Shown: positions 24,562 through 33,727 of the stretch, in pieces
How the letters are laid out: every line of letters begins with the position of its first letter
How positions within the stretch are numbered: the first letter of the stretch is position 1
From: Leptospira bourretii
GTDB taxonomy: Bacteria > Spirochaetota > Leptospiria > Leptospirales > Leptospiraceae
Direction of reading: 5' to 3'
Assembly (NCBI RefSeq): GCF_004770145.1
Contig: NZ_RQFW01000010.1
Coordinates: 378,001-442,000, forward strand
Length of the DNA: 64,000 nt
Notes under the pieces: model-generated
Database searches by the model: none
The model's input: the letters and a program-made list of their open reading frames with translations, nothing else
Told to the model about the DNA's origin: nothing
Program-made: the position numbers and the translations under genes

Positions 24562-25178
24562 TTTTTTATCCTTTTTTTGATTTCTGAATCGATGATGACA
24601 ATTTGTTCTTTTAACTTCTCCCTTTGATTATCGTTAATTACGACAAAATCAGAGAGAGACTTTTTTTTCTCTAAATCCATTTGAGAGTGGTTTCTTTTTT
24701 GGAAATCTTCATAGTCCATACCACCGCGGCTTTTGACTCTTTCCCATGCCACTTCTGGACTTACTGCCACAGTCACTGTAAAGTCACAGATGGTATGAGC
24801 ATCGGTTTCGAATAGAAGGGGAACTTCCCAGGCAACAATACTTCCTTCTTTTCTAGAATTTAAAAATTCTAAAAAACTTTTGCGAACCAAGGGGTGGAGG
24901 AGTTCATTCAGAGCTTGTAGTTTTGTTTTATCGGAGAAAGCAAGTTCCGCAATTTTTGTACGGATGGGTGCTCCGTTTGTATCTAGGATAACATCACCAA
25001 AAATTTGAACGAGTTCCTTAATGACGTGACTAGTTGGTTCTGTAAAAGTACGTGCGATGGCATCAGAGCTAATCGTTTCTGCCCCTAACTCACCAAACAT
25101 AGCAAGGACAGTGGACTTTCCCGAACCAATCGATCCGGTAATTCCAATCAGTGTTTTATTGTTATGTTTTGGAGTCAC
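24558..25178 (-). CDS. coaE: Dephospho-CoA kinase
   Basis: CoaE phosphorylates dephospho-CoA, the last step of coenzyme A synthesis. The P-loop GSIGSGKST occupies residues 15-23. SSDAIARTF, HPLVR, VPLLFETDAH and RVKSRGGMD match the CoA-binding and lid regions. The length of 206 is normal. The start is GTG 25178, because no ATG lies before the P-loop. That GTG sits inside the 3' arm of a perfect 10-bp inverted repeat and lacks a clear ribosome site. The gene overlaps the SPOR gene by 4 bp. Confidence 0.92.
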   Translation of the reverse strand: MTPKHNNKTLIGITGSIGSGKSTVLAMFGELGAETISSDAIARTFTEPTSHVIKELVQIFGDVILDTNGAPIRTKIAELAFSDKTKLQALNELLHPLVRKSFLEFLNSRKEGSIVAWEVPLLFETDAHTICDFTVTVAVSPEVAWERVKSRGGMDYEDFQKRNHSQMDLEKKKSLSDFVVINDNQREKLKEQIVIIDSEIKKRIKK

Positions 25179-25204
25179 GGGTTTATAACATAAAAAACCC
25201 GTGA
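25175..25204. promoter_or_regulatory. Perfect 10-bp inverted repeat enclosing the coaE start codon
   Basis: TCACGGGTTT (25175-25184) and AAACCCGTGA (25195-25204) flank 10 bp. In the coaE mRNA the GTG start would be paired in the hairpin. It could limit translation or be a protein-binding site; no terminator-like T tract follows. Confidence 0.5.
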
Positions 25205-25261
25205 AAGTACAAGTATTTTTTTATCCTAATTTGGAAAAAAAATACTAAAGTATTTGGTAAG

Positions 25262-26200
25262 TTATTTTGGCGATTGGTTCAGGTTTAAAATCCAGTCTTG
25301 TACCAGTTTGGCGGACAATTTCGGGTCTTCAATCATAGGAGCATGCCCCATATTCTCTAAAAGGACAGATTCAAAGCGGGGTTTTAGTTTTTGTTTTAAA
25401 ACATCCATCACCGTATAATGAATGACTTTGTCTTCCTTACCCCAGATGGCAAGAGTGGGAGATTGGATTTCGATTAGTTTTTTTTCTAAAAAATACCCTT
25501 CCTTTCTAATTTGTTTTAGGATGGAGGCATTCCATTCCCTGTTCGCAAAAGATTTGTTAGCAAAGTATGTTTTTAAAAAACCGGGAAGATAAGGTGGTTT
25601 GACAAAGGTAAAAGCAAGAAGCCTGTCAAAGTCTTCGGGACTTGTGACAAGTAGTGGGCTTGGTTTTCCAGATAACTCGATGGTTTGCATTTCGCTTGGA
25701 GTCGGACTTTTGATTCCGGCATTGTCAAAGAGGATTAATGATTTTACCTTCTTCGGGTATTTGGCTGCAAATATTCCTGCAATCCCGCCACCCATTGAAT
25801 TTCCTGCGATATGAAATTTTTTTAATCCTAGTATTTCTGTAAATTGGTAGAGCCTGTCCGCCTGTGCTTCTTGGGTATAGTTTAGGCCTTCAGGTTTGTC
25901 TGATTCCCCAAAACCAGGAAGGTCGGGTGTTATGACAGAAAATTCTTTAGGGAGGTGTCTAGAAAATCTGGTCCAATGGTCCTTGTCTCCGCCAAATCCA
26001 TGTACAGCGAGAATGGTTTCTGTTGTTCCCGTTTTTTCTGTATACTTCCATTGTAATCCTTCTACCAAAACGGATTTGGTTTCCAGTTCGGATCTGTAAC
26101 GCTCTAAACTAATTCCTGTTTTGTGAAGAGTGGCAGCACAATGTATTTGCAGGAATAAAAAAAGGATTAAGGTGGTAAATGGTTTCCAATGAACTTTCAT
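25262..26200 (-). CDS. Alpha/beta hydrolase, lipoprotein
   Basis: The 312-residue protein is an alpha/beta-hydrolase with oxyanion segment HGFGGDKDHW (about 67-76), nucleophile S135 in GNSMGGG, an acid in WGKEDKVIH and final His in GHAPMIEDP. The N-terminus has a lipoprotein-like signal (LILFLFLQIHC, Cys21), so it is probably membrane-anchored outside the cytoplasm. Substrate is unknown; relatives include esterases, lipases and C-C bond hydrolases. It stands 83 bp from coaE and 70 bp from tRNA-Phe. Confidence 0.85.
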   Translation of the reverse strand: MKVHWKPFTTLILFLFLQIHCAATLHKTGISLERYRSELETKSVLVEGLQWKYTEKTGTTETILAVHGFGGDKDHWTRFSRHLPKEFSVITPDLPGFGESDKPEGLNYTQEAQADRLYQFTEILGLKKFHIAGNSMGGGIAGIFAAKYPKKVKSLILFDNAGIKSPTPSEMQTIELSGKPSPLLVTSPEDFDRLLAFTFVKPPYLPGFLKTYFANKSFANREWNASILKQIRKEGYFLEKKLIEIQSPTLAIWGKEDKVIHYTVMDVLKQKLKPRFESVLLENMGHAPMIEDPKLSAKLVQDWILNLNQSPK

Positions 26201-26229
26201 AGTGTCCTCACAAAAAATATAAAGGATCG

Positions 26230-26257
26230 TTGACAGAGGGATCAGAAAAAATACCTT
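26230..26257 (+). promoter_or_regulatory. Promoter of tRNA-Phe
   Basis: TTGACA (26230-26235), 16 bp, then TACCTT (26252-26257). Transcription would start about 7 bp before the mature tRNA. Confidence 0.6.
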
Positions 26258-26270
26258 GGTCGTAACCGAA

Positions 26271-26343
<73 letters not shown>

Positions 26344-26350
26344 CGGTTGC

Positions 26351-26608
26351 CTAATTTCCAACCTTTCTTTCTTCTCCCATCGTCCAAAGTCCCAAAAATT
26401 CGTTTTCCTCTACTTTTTTGCAGAGTTCCGGCTTATAGAGTTTTTTTACCGGTGGTTTGGGATAAATATGAATCTCATCATTGTCTGGGATAAAGGTGAG
26501 CATTCTTAAAATTGTATCTTGGCCTTCAATTTCATACATTGTGTAAGACATCCCTTTGGAAGGAATGATTTGAGAAGTTTCCAAATACTTGCGTGTGTTT
26601 TCTGACAT
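26351..26608 (-). CDS. Hypothetical protein
   Basis: ATG 26608 gives an 85-residue protein beginning MSENTRKYLE, with AAGG 8 bp upstream; a TTG at 26647 would add 13 residues. It contains IPSKGMSYTMYEIEGQDTILRMLTFI, predicted beta-rich, and no membrane segment. I do not recognise it. It sits between tRNA-Phe, to which it is convergent, and the MocR regulator gene on the same strand. Confidence 0.6.
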   Translation of the reverse strand: MSENTRKYLETSQIIPSKGMSYTMYEIEGQDTILRMLTFIPDNDEIHIYPKPPVKKLYKPELCKKVEENEFLGLWTMGEERKVGN

Positions 26609-26659
26609 AGTATAGACCTTGTTTTTGATTCCTCTTCTGGCAACCAAAAACTAAAAAAT

Positions 26660-28066
26660 TCATTGTTTTCGTTTTTTTAAGAATAACTTGGAGAATTGTA
26701 TTAGTTTTTCTCGAATCTTCGGTGAAAGACCTACGGATACGTTGATTCGAAAATGTTTGTCCCAATGTTTGGAAAGCCCAAAAAGAGATCCTGGAGCAAT
26801 GGCCATTCCTATTTTTTTAGATTCACTTAGTAATTTGTCACCATCTAACGGTGATTTGATCCATAATACAAATCCTCCATCAGGTTTTTGAATCTCAAGT
26901 GTTTCGGCACTATGGAAGGATAAAAGTTTCATATACTCATCAGTGAGTTTTTGGTATTCCGAACGTAAAAATTTGAGATGCCTTTCGTAGGTTTGTAATT
27001 TTAAAAATTGTAGGACTGCCATTTGAGTCGGGTTGTTTTCTGAAATTTTATAAGCTCTTGTTTGTTTACTCAATTCACGAATTCCCGTTTTGGATGCCAC
27101 CCAACCCATCCGAAGTCCAGGAGCAATGGTTTTAGAAAACGAAGAACAAAGATAAGATTTGGGACCTTTGGGTTCTGTGGGAAAATAACTCACTAAAGGT
27201 TTGGGTCTTGTGCCTGAAAAATATAAATCTCCATAAATATCATCTTCTACTAAATGAATCCCATACAAATAAGAAATTTTTGCAAGGTTTTGTTTTGTCA
27301 AATCACTCAAAAGAATTCCATTCGGATTATTGAAGTTAGCTGAAAATAAAAATACTTTTGGTTTGTGTCGTTTGATTAACTTTTCATATTCATCGCAAGA
27401 GATCCCTTCTTCTTTTCTATAGGGAATTTCTACAACTTTTAGCCTGAGCACTTCTAAAATTTGAAATAATCCAACGTAAATGGGAGAAGGAACAATCACT
27501 GTATCCCCCGGTTCTGTTGTACTCAGTAAGGAAAAGGTAATGGCTTCTGTACATCCGCTTGTGATTTGGATTTGTTCTGTGTTTGCTCTATACCCTTGGA
27601 TGGAAGTGCGTTTGCTAATCCATTCTCGTAAACCAAGATTTCCTTGTAAGTCACCATAGGTAAAAATTTCTTTGTATCTAAGTGCTTTTTTAAAAGAAGA
27701 GGTAAGGGCACCGAGTGGAAGATAAAAATCAGAAGGAATGGCGGCACCAAAAGAGATCAGTTTGGGATCCATCACTGTATTCATAATTTGTTGGATCCGA
27801 TCATCCGCTTCTACTGCTGGATAAAATTCATTTTGTGGTCCAGAGATGACTGTGCCAATATTGGGATGTACAAAGTATCCTGATTGGGGAACTACAAAGA
27901 TATAACCTTCCTCTTCTAAAATTCGATAGGCCTCTTTGGCAGTGGTGAGGCTACAAGACTTTAAACTTTGGATTTCTCTAAGGGAAGGAATCCTTTCTCC
28001 TTCGGAATAATACCCCGACTTAATTTCAGTTTTAAGACTAGTGGCTAATTGTTTGTATTTTGTCAT
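26660..28066 (-). CDS. MocR-type GntR regulator with aminotransferase domain
   Basis: The 468-residue protein joins an N-terminal winged helix of the GntR family (about 1-70: IPSLREIQSLKSCSLTTAKEAYRILEEEGYIFV) to a fold-type I PLP aminotransferase-like domain (about 105-465). The PLP-Lys is in CSSFSKTIAPGLRMGW, and Asp in LVEDDIYGD is present. MocR proteins (PdxR, GabR) use bound PLP or substrate to switch transcription, often of a divergent metabolic gene. Here the divergent gene is an aminotransferase. Operator-like repeats fill the 70-bp gap between them. Confidence 0.9.
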   Translation of the reverse strand: MTKYKQLATSLKTEIKSGYYSEGERIPSLREIQSLKSCSLTTAKEAYRILEEEGYIFVVPQSGYFVHPNIGTVISGPQNEFYPAVEADDRIQQIMNTVMDPKLISFGAAIPSDFYLPLGALTSSFKKALRYKEIFTYGDLQGNLGLREWISKRTSIQGYRANTEQIQITSGCTEAITFSLLSTTEPGDTVIVPSPIYVGLFQILEVLRLKVVEIPYRKEEGISCDEYEKLIKRHKPKVFLFSANFNNPNGILLSDLTKQNLAKISYLYGIHLVEDDIYGDLYFSGTRPKPLVSYFPTEPKGPKSYLCSSFSKTIAPGLRMGWVASKTGIRELSKQTRAYKISENNPTQMAVLQFLKLQTYERHLKFLRSEYQKLTDEYMKLLSFHSAETLEIQKPDGGFVLWIKSPLDGDKLLSESKKIGMAIAPGSLFGLSKHWDKHFRINVSVGLSPKIREKLIQFSKLFLKKRKQ

Positions 28067-28068
28067 GA

Positions 28069-28110
28069 AACTGTATACTAATAGATTGAACTAACTGTAT
28101 ATGGACAGTT
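28069..28110. promoter_or_regulatory. Probable MocR operator and aminotransferase promoter
   Basis: AACTGTATA occurs at 28069-28077 and 28093-28101 as direct repeats 24 bp apart. The second begins an inverted repeat AACTGT/ACAGTT (28093-28098, 28105-28110). This overlaps a candidate -35 TGGACA (28102-28107), with TATTCT (28125-28130) 17 bp on as -10 for the + strand gene. Direct plus inverted half-sites are usual for MocR regulators. Confidence 0.6.
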
Positions 28111-28136
28111 GTCTCTATGTTTGATATTCTGATACT

Positions 28137-29330
28137 ATGAAAACGGAAATGCCAAGTATTTTTTCTGCTAAACGAACTTCTTTTGTTCGCACTTCGGTCA
28201 TTCGTGAAATTTTAAAACTGACCGTTGAAAATTCGGATATTCTTTCTTTTGCAGGAGGACTTCCTAACCCTAACTTACTTCCGAAAGAGGTTTTAAACAC
28301 AGTGATGGAGTCTGTGGTAAAAGAAAATATTTCGACAGCGTTTCAATATGGTGATTCTTCAGGATACCTACCACTACGAACAGAAATTTCAAATAGGCTA
28401 ACCGATGTTTCTTGTGCATCGCCCGAATCCATCACCATCACTCACGGCTCCCAACAAGGGCTTGATATTTTAGGAAAAATGTTTATGGATTCCGATACCA
28501 ATGTTTTATTGGAAGACCCTGTGTATTTGGGTGCATTGCAGGCATTTTCTCCATACAATCCAAATTTTTTTAGTGTTCCCATCGAACCCGATGGACCCAA
28601 TTTGTATTTGTTGGAAGAAATTATATCTCAAAACAAAATCCATGTTTTTTATATTAACCCATCCTACCAAAATCCTTCCACTTACACTTGGTCTTTGGAA
28701 AAAAGAAAACAAATTGCAAAAATTCTAGATGATAATGAAATCATCCTCCTTGAAGACGAAGCTTATCGGTATTTGGATTTTAGTGGAATTGTTTATCCTT
28801 CCGTCAGTTCTTTTCGAAAACGAAGTGACCTAACATTTATTCTTGGAAGTTTTTCTAAAATTTTATCTCCTGGGTTTCGGTTGGGTTGGGCGGTTGTGCC
28901 AGAGGTATACCGATCTCTTTTTACTGCGATCAAACAAGGAAACGATTTGAATTCCAACCAATTTTCACAAGTGGTCGTTTCTAAACTTTTGAATGTTTTG
29001 GATTGGAAGGGTCATCTGCATTCCATTCAAAAATTTTATTCCGATAAAAAAGAAACATTGGTTTCTCTTTTGAAAGAAAATCTTCCAGAAGCTCGGTTTA
29101 GTATTCCCGAAGGAGGAATGTTCCTTTGGGTAGAATATCCGAAAGTTTCTTCCAAAGAGCTTATGGAACGTTGTCTTACAAGCGGTGTGGCGATGGTCCC
29201 TGGATCTGAGTTTTCTCCTGCGAGCCGTTCATCCTCGTATTTTCGAATGAACTTTAGTTTTTTGGAAAATGAAGACTTGGAACTTGGAGTCAAACGAATC
29301 ACTAAAGTGTATCGAGACATAAATACGTGA
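28137..29330 (+). CDS. PLP-dependent aminotransferase (2-aminoadipate/aromatic type)
   Basis: The 397-residue fold-type I aminotransferase has SFAGGLPNPNLLP, GSQQGLDILGKMFMD, INPSYQNPSTYTW, EDEAYRYLDF and the PLP-lysine segment GSFSKILSPGFRLGW. Its closest named group is the LysN/2-aminoadipate class that also covers branched-chain and aromatic substrates, so the substrate is open. No ribosome site precedes the ATG, and a promoter is placed to start transcription at the ATG. It is transcribed away from the MocR regulator, which presumably controls it. Confidence 0.88.
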   Translation: MKTEMPSIFSAKRTSFVRTSVIREILKLTVENSDILSFAGGLPNPNLLPKEVLNTVMESVVKENISTAFQYGDSSGYLPLRTEISNRLTDVSCASPESITITHGSQQGLDILGKMFMDSDTNVLLEDPVYLGALQAFSPYNPNFFSVPIEPDGPNLYLLEEIISQNKIHVFYINPSYQNPSTYTWSLEKRKQIAKILDDNEIILLEDEAYRYLDFSGIVYPSVSSFRKRSDLTFILGSFSKILSPGFRLGWAVVPEVYRSLFTAIKQGNDLNSNQFSQVVVSKLLNVLDWKGHLHSIQKFYSDKKETLVSLLKENLPEARFSIPEGGMFLWVEYPKVSSKELMERCLTSGVAMVPGSEFSPASRSSSYFRMNFSFLENEDLELGVKRITKVYRDINT

Positions 29331-29384
29331 CATACGTTTAGTGTTTTTTCTTGACACTACTATCCGTTTGTTTACTTATTAGGT

Positions 29385-29540
29385 ATGAAGCCTGCTGTCA
29401 CAAAAGCTTTGTATCCTAAATTTTCTGTTTTGAGTTTGGAAGAAAAACTAGAGGTCCTGAAAGAAGATCCTACCTTTCGCCTACTGGTCGACCAGATCTA
29501 TCAAAACTATAAGGAAAACAGGTCCACGGTCATTCTTTGA
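29385..29540 (+). CDS. Small hypothetical protein (51 residues)
   Basis: The frame reads MKPAVTKALYPKFSVLSLEE and ends with NYKENRSTVIL. It has protein-like composition and is helical and charged. A TTGACA (29351-29356) with a -10-like ACTTAT (29374-29379) lies 17 bp apart just upstream, so the message would be leaderless. I do not recognise the protein; its reality rests on composition and the promoter. Confidence 0.5.
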   Translation: MKPAVTKALYPKFSVLSLEEKLEVLKEDPTFRLLVDQIYQNYKENRSTVIL

Positions 29541-29589
29541 TTTGCCTAGACTAAGGATTTTCACTTCTATGGAAACAAAGTAGGTAATC

Positions 29590-30015
29590 ATGAATTTAGA
29601 ACTAAATCCCCAAGAAACAAAACACCTTTTGAATGCTCTTGCTGTATTCGAATGGGTGAGTAATTCCCCCCATGAAGAAACAGATCCATCTGTGGACGAA
29701 TTCATCCAATCCATCTTAAAAAAACTTTCTGCAGAAAAAGAAAATCCCATCGTTTCTGAAAACGGACTTTATACCATCTCAGAAGAATATTTTCAGGAAG
29801 TATTTGAGTCTTATATCGAACCTTATAACGATGATATATTCTGGACAGATCTTTCTACAGAACTTGCCCAAAGAGATTTGGAACAAAAAGTATCTGCAAA
29901 AGATTTGGAAGCACTGAGCCCGGAAGATTATGAAAACAAGGTCGCCAAAGAAGCAGAAAAGTATGATACGGAATTTGAAAAAAACGGTGTGGATAATTTA
30001 TTCTTAAAAAAATAA
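29590..30015 (+). CDS. Hypothetical acidic protein
   Basis: The 141-residue protein is strongly acidic and predicted all-helical (MNLELNPQETKHLLNALAVF; EEYFQEVFESYIEPYNDDIFW). It has no signal peptide or membrane helix. It follows the small gene at 29385 by 49 bp and is convergent with the SpoIIE phosphatase gene. I do not recognise its family. Confidence 0.7.
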   Translation: MNLELNPQETKHLLNALAVFEWVSNSPHEETDPSVDEFIQSILKKLSAEKENPIVSENGLYTISEEYFQEVFESYIEPYNDDIFWTDLSTELAQRDLEQKVSAKDLEALSPEDYENKVAKEAEKYDTEFEKNGVDNLFLKK

Positions 30016-30035
30016 AGAAAGTTTGGGAAAAGGTT

Positions 30036-32111
30036 TTATGAAGTTTTTTCCCATTCGATAAGAACCATCGTTTGGTCATCCTCTTGTTCTTCTCTCCCTT
30101 GGAAGAGGAAAAGTTGGATGACAAGTTCGGCAAGCACTCTTTCCGATTCTTTCTCTGAGTAATCCACAAGAATCTTTTGGATTCGTTCCATTCCAAACTC
30201 TTCTCTAGTTTCATTTTTTTGTTCCAACATCCCGTCGGTAAAAAGTAAAATCCTATCTCCCATTGCCATTTGGAATTGTTTTTGTGTATAAGGTTGGTCT
30301 TTTTTGAGACCAATGATATTTCCTGTACGATCCAAAATAATTTGTTCCCCCGAGGATTGAAAGATTTGGTTGGGGTGACCCGCTGACGAATAGTAGACGG
30401 TTTTTGTTTTCGTATCTATATCTAATAAAAATCCAGAAAAAACAATTTTAAGACCAGAGAACTTATTCTGAATCTTTTGATTGAGATGGTTCATTAAATC
30501 ATCTGTTTTGGTGATAAAACGTTTGATGGCTTCATATTCGGATTTAATGGCCATCGTATACAATGCCGCTTGGATTCCGTGCCCTGTTGCATCAGCGACA
30601 AAAAAACGAACCGTTCCATTATCCAATTCGAAGATATCATAAAAATCTCCACCCACTTCCCCTTGCGGTTGGAAATAAAGATGGATCTTCAGATGTTCAA
30701 ATTTGATTCCATCTTCTGGTAGGATCTTTTGTTGGATTTTTTTGGCAAGAAGGAGGTCTTTTTTGATTCGATTCAAAGAAGAGTTTAATTGAAACGTTCT
30801 TTCCGAAACAATTTGTTCCAAATTTTCTGTGACAGCAAGAAGTGATTCATTGCTAATCTTTAAACTTTCCGCTAGTTCCTCTGCTCGGATAAAAGCATTG
30901 GCAATCCGACTCGAAAGAATCAGAGATTGGATAAAAATAAAACAGAGTAGGGCATAAGGTGTCAGACCAATCCCTCGGTTGTTTACACTGTGGCGCAAAA
31001 TATCAAAGGCAACAGAAAATGCTAAAATAAGAAGTCCTAAAAAGAATAATTTGGAATTGGGCCTTTTGTTAAATACTGCTTTAAAGTTGATATGGATGAC
31101 ATAGCCGATGGTAAAAAATGCCAACACTTGGAATCCATACAATAAAATCGTAAACACGGATATCGGTAAAAATAACGTAAAAGAAAAAGCAGTGCTTGCG
31201 ATGAGTACAGAACGTACATATTTTGGATTGGATTCTTTGGGAAATAGGGAATAGATAAAAAGTAAGAAGGTGGGAACAGCAAAATAAAAAGAAGCAAACT
31301 CGATTCGAAATGCAGTGGGCCAATGAAGGCTAGGAAAGAGTTCTAAAACATACCTTTCACCTGTAAAGGCTAGCCGAATCCCCAGTAAAAAACAAAAGAC
31401 AGCAAAGTAAAATATAGAAGTTTCTTTTCTTTTGTAAAAGTACAATCCGAAATGATAAAGACCAATGAGAACAAGTGCTCCGAGCAAAAAAAGTTCACGT
31501 GCATTAGCGAGCATCTTCTCCCGGTCCAAAGCATTTTTATTTCCAAGGCTCGGAATGGCCCAAAACCCTCCGAAGTTGTTATCATAGTTGGCGATATGAA
31601 ACACAAGTTCGATGACTTCATTGTCAGGGATCAGTGTATAATACTTGGATTTGATTCTTGGCGTATCATCAAATTGGTTGATCCCCGGTTTTCCCTGTCC
31701 GCCAATCAAAATCCCATTGGCAAAAAAACGATAGGAGGAAGCAACATCGGGGATATAAATTCTTAATTCTTGTCCTACGGTTTGTTTACTGATATAAATG
31801 AACGCGCGTAAGGTGACATGTCCTGTCCTTGGTAACTCTTCCCCACCAAATTCCTCATCTTGCCAAGAACTAGGGATGGCCAGATATCCTGTGAGTGGTT
31901 TTTCTCCGTGAAAGGGGGGATAATGGAAATCACCATAATACAATTCCCATTCCCCTTGTAAGTCTACAATGGTATCTTCTTTGAAAGTAAGTTCCCTTAA
32001 ATCGAGAACCCCTTGGCGGAACCGGTGTGGTTCTTCCTGTTCCGGATTCAGACAGGCTAACTGCAAAACCAGGAGAGAAAAAACTCCCGTTAGTAGAATT
32101 TGTTTTCGCAT
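30036..32111 (-). CDS. SpoIIE-type protein phosphatase with 7TM-DISM sensor
   Basis: The 691-residue protein has a signal or anchor, then an extracytoplasmic jelly-roll 7TMR-DISMED2-like domain (about 35-185: WELYYGDFHYPPF, IYIPDVASSYRFFANG). Seven membrane helices (about 205-400) and a coiled coil (about 405-460) follow. The PP2C/SpoIIE phosphatase covers about 460-690, with metal ligands in GGDFYDIFEL and FVADATGHGIQAAL and a late DDQTMVLI. It would dephosphorylate an anti-sigma-factor antagonist or similar Ser/Thr phosphoprotein in response to an external ligand. No antagonist gene is adjacent. It is read towards 29590-30015. Confidence 0.88.
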   Translation of the reverse strand: MRKQILLTGVFSLLVLQLACLNPEQEEPHRFRQGVLDLRELTFKEDTIVDLQGEWELYYGDFHYPPFHGEKPLTGYLAIPSSWQDEEFGGEELPRTGHVTLRAFIYISKQTVGQELRIYIPDVASSYRFFANGILIGGQGKPGINQFDDTPRIKSKYYTLIPDNEVIELVFHIANYDNNFGGFWAIPSLGNKNALDREKMLANARELFLLGALVLIGLYHFGLYFYKRKETSIFYFAVFCFLLGIRLAFTGERYVLELFPSLHWPTAFRIEFASFYFAVPTFLLFIYSLFPKESNPKYVRSVLIASTAFSFTLFLPISVFTILLYGFQVLAFFTIGYVIHINFKAVFNKRPNSKLFFLGLLILAFSVAFDILRHSVNNRGIGLTPYALLCFIFIQSLILSSRIANAFIRAEELAESLKISNESLLAVTENLEQIVSERTFQLNSSLNRIKKDLLLAKKIQQKILPEDGIKFEHLKIHLYFQPQGEVGGDFYDIFELDNGTVRFFVADATGHGIQAALYTMAIKSEYEAIKRFITKTDDLMNHLNQKIQNKFSGLKIVFSGFLLDIDTKTKTVYYSSAGHPNQIFQSSGEQIILDRTGNIIGLKKDQPYTQKQFQMAMGDRILLFTDGMLEQKNETREEFGMERIQKILVDYSEKESERVLAELVIQLFLFQGREEQEDDQTMVLIEWEKTS

Positions 32112-32147
32112 AAACGGATTTTAGTTTTTTCTTTGTACAGGATAGAA

Positions 32148-33470
32148 CTAATTTCGTCCAGAATATCCTATCACATCCATAAAAGCGGAAACAGAAAATA
32201 CAGCCTTTCCTGGACCAGGTTCCCCGTATCCTGGAGGAGTGGGGAGGCCATAGTGTTCGAAGGTTTCTTTCCAAGCCCGTAATAATTCACAAAAATACAC
32301 AAGCGGTGGGCCTGCTTGTTGGCCAAGAGTCGTATATGGTTCTGGACACCATGCGGTGAATCTCGGAACAATTCCTTTCGACATAAAAAAGTCTAAACCT
32401 TGTTTTGTGGAAGTGATGGCTTCAGCGACAGTTTTAAATCCCCATGGTTCGGAAAGTTCCACTCCGCCCACAAAGTTAGGAATTACATTCTCGGGACCAA
32501 AGACTTCTGCAGAATCCACAACCCTTCGAATCCAATTTTCATAACCAATCCAACTAGACTTTCCAGGACAGATTTTTTCAAAGAGAGCCTTGTCCCAAAC
32601 TTCATAGTTAGGGTGATAAATTTGGATCCCTGCATCTTTAAACTTTTGGCAGTCTTCTTTTTCAAAGGCTTGGGCCACCAGTTTTCCCATCCAACGTTTG
32701 GGGAATCTTGCTTCAATTGCCTCTGGATACTGGAGGTAAAAATCAACTTCTGATTTTTTCTTGAGGTTGGTGAGGACTGATCCACCAGTAATGGTATACA
32801 CCTTAGCAATTTGATCTTCCGCATCCACCCAAGAAAGGACTTCTAAAATATCTTCCACATCTTTCACACCCGTGTAAGGTCGACCTGCCCCTTTTTGTTG
32901 GCGGTAGTTGTGGTTGATGTCACAGTATGCGCATTCCTCATCTTTTCCAAAGTATTGGCAGTTTCGAAATACGGTGAGATACAAAAGATAACCCCATTCA
33001 ATCACAGGTGCTACCTCTCCCGGTAACTTTCCTGATTTGGTTTTGTGTCTGTACCAAGAAGGGATAGGAGGATACTCAGCGCTCCCAATCTCTGTTTCTT
33101 CTAGAAACAAAGTGGGAATTCCTTCCTTTGATTTCATTTTATAAGGAGAGTTCGGGTTGTTTCTAGTGGAGATCACTGTTTTTAAAAGACCAAAATGACC
33201 ACCTGAAATTTTGATTTCTTCGGGTGCTTTGGTATCGGCCCCGTCTTTTAAGTCAGCAAGCGGGATATGGTCGAAGGAAAAGATAAAGTAGTCTTTGGAT
33301 TTATAAGGATCTTTCACTTGAAAGGATTCGGGTAAAAAGTGAATGCCCTGTCTTAGGATGTCTTGTTTGACAATGGCTTCCATTGGTAGGTCTTTGTACA
33401 ACCTTTCCATTTCTTCCAGGAGTTTGATGGAGGAGGCGGGTCTTTGGTTCAGCGTAGAGGTTTCAGCCAT
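32148..33470 (-). CDS. Radical SAM protein with C-x8-C-x2-C cluster motif
   Basis: The 440-residue protein has a central radical SAM core. The putative [4Fe-4S] ligands are C171, C180 and C183 (CQYFGKDEECAYC), a wider spacing than the classical C-x3-C-x2-C. YTITGGSVL follows as the SAM-binding GGE-like segment, and IQIYHPNYEVWD lies in the barrel. A long N-terminal extension (about 160 residues) has no clear match. Reaction and substrate are unknown. It is a stand-alone gene 36 bp upstream of the SpoIIE gene on the same strand. Similar spaced motifs occur in Elp3-type enzymes, but the rest does not resemble Elp3. Confidence 0.75.
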   Translation of the reverse strand: MAETSTLNQRPASSIKLLEEMERLYKDLPMEAIVKQDILRQGIHFLPESFQVKDPYKSKDYFIFSFDHIPLADLKDGADTKAPEEIKISGGHFGLLKTVISTRNNPNSPYKMKSKEGIPTLFLEETEIGSAEYPPIPSWYRHKTKSGKLPGEVAPVIEWGYLLYLTVFRNCQYFGKDEECAYCDINHNYRQQKGAGRPYTGVKDVEDILEVLSWVDAEDQIAKVYTITGGSVLTNLKKKSEVDFYLQYPEAIEARFPKRWMGKLVAQAFEKEDCQKFKDAGIQIYHPNYEVWDKALFEKICPGKSSWIGYENWIRRVVDSAEVFGPENVIPNFVGGVELSEPWGFKTVAEAITSTKQGLDFFMSKGIVPRFTAWCPEPYTTLGQQAGPPLVYFCELLRAWKETFEHYGLPTPPGYGEPGPGKAVFSVSAFMDVIGYSGRN

Positions 33471-33727
33471 AATGGGAGTTTTTTTCTTCCTGTATCTTAG
33501 ACAAAGCGATTTTCAAAGGAAAACCCCTTCTTTTCCCTTGAAAATGCCCCGATTCAGGGAAAAATACTGAATATTCGTTTACAAATCCGGTCACTAAATT
33601 ATTTTTTTTCCGAACTAATGAAATTTTTTTCATTCTAGAAAAAAATACAAAAAAGCTGGGAATTTCTAAACCCTCAGTTTGTTGATTAGAGTAACGAAAG
33701 TTGAATTTCACTAAGGGACAGGACGAT

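Noticed and set aside
30036..30313. 152-residue minus-strand frame (29855-30313) overlapping the SpoIIE phosphatase end
   Set aside because: It reads through the C-terminal part of the phosphatase gene in another frame and crosses the convergent gene at 29590-30015.
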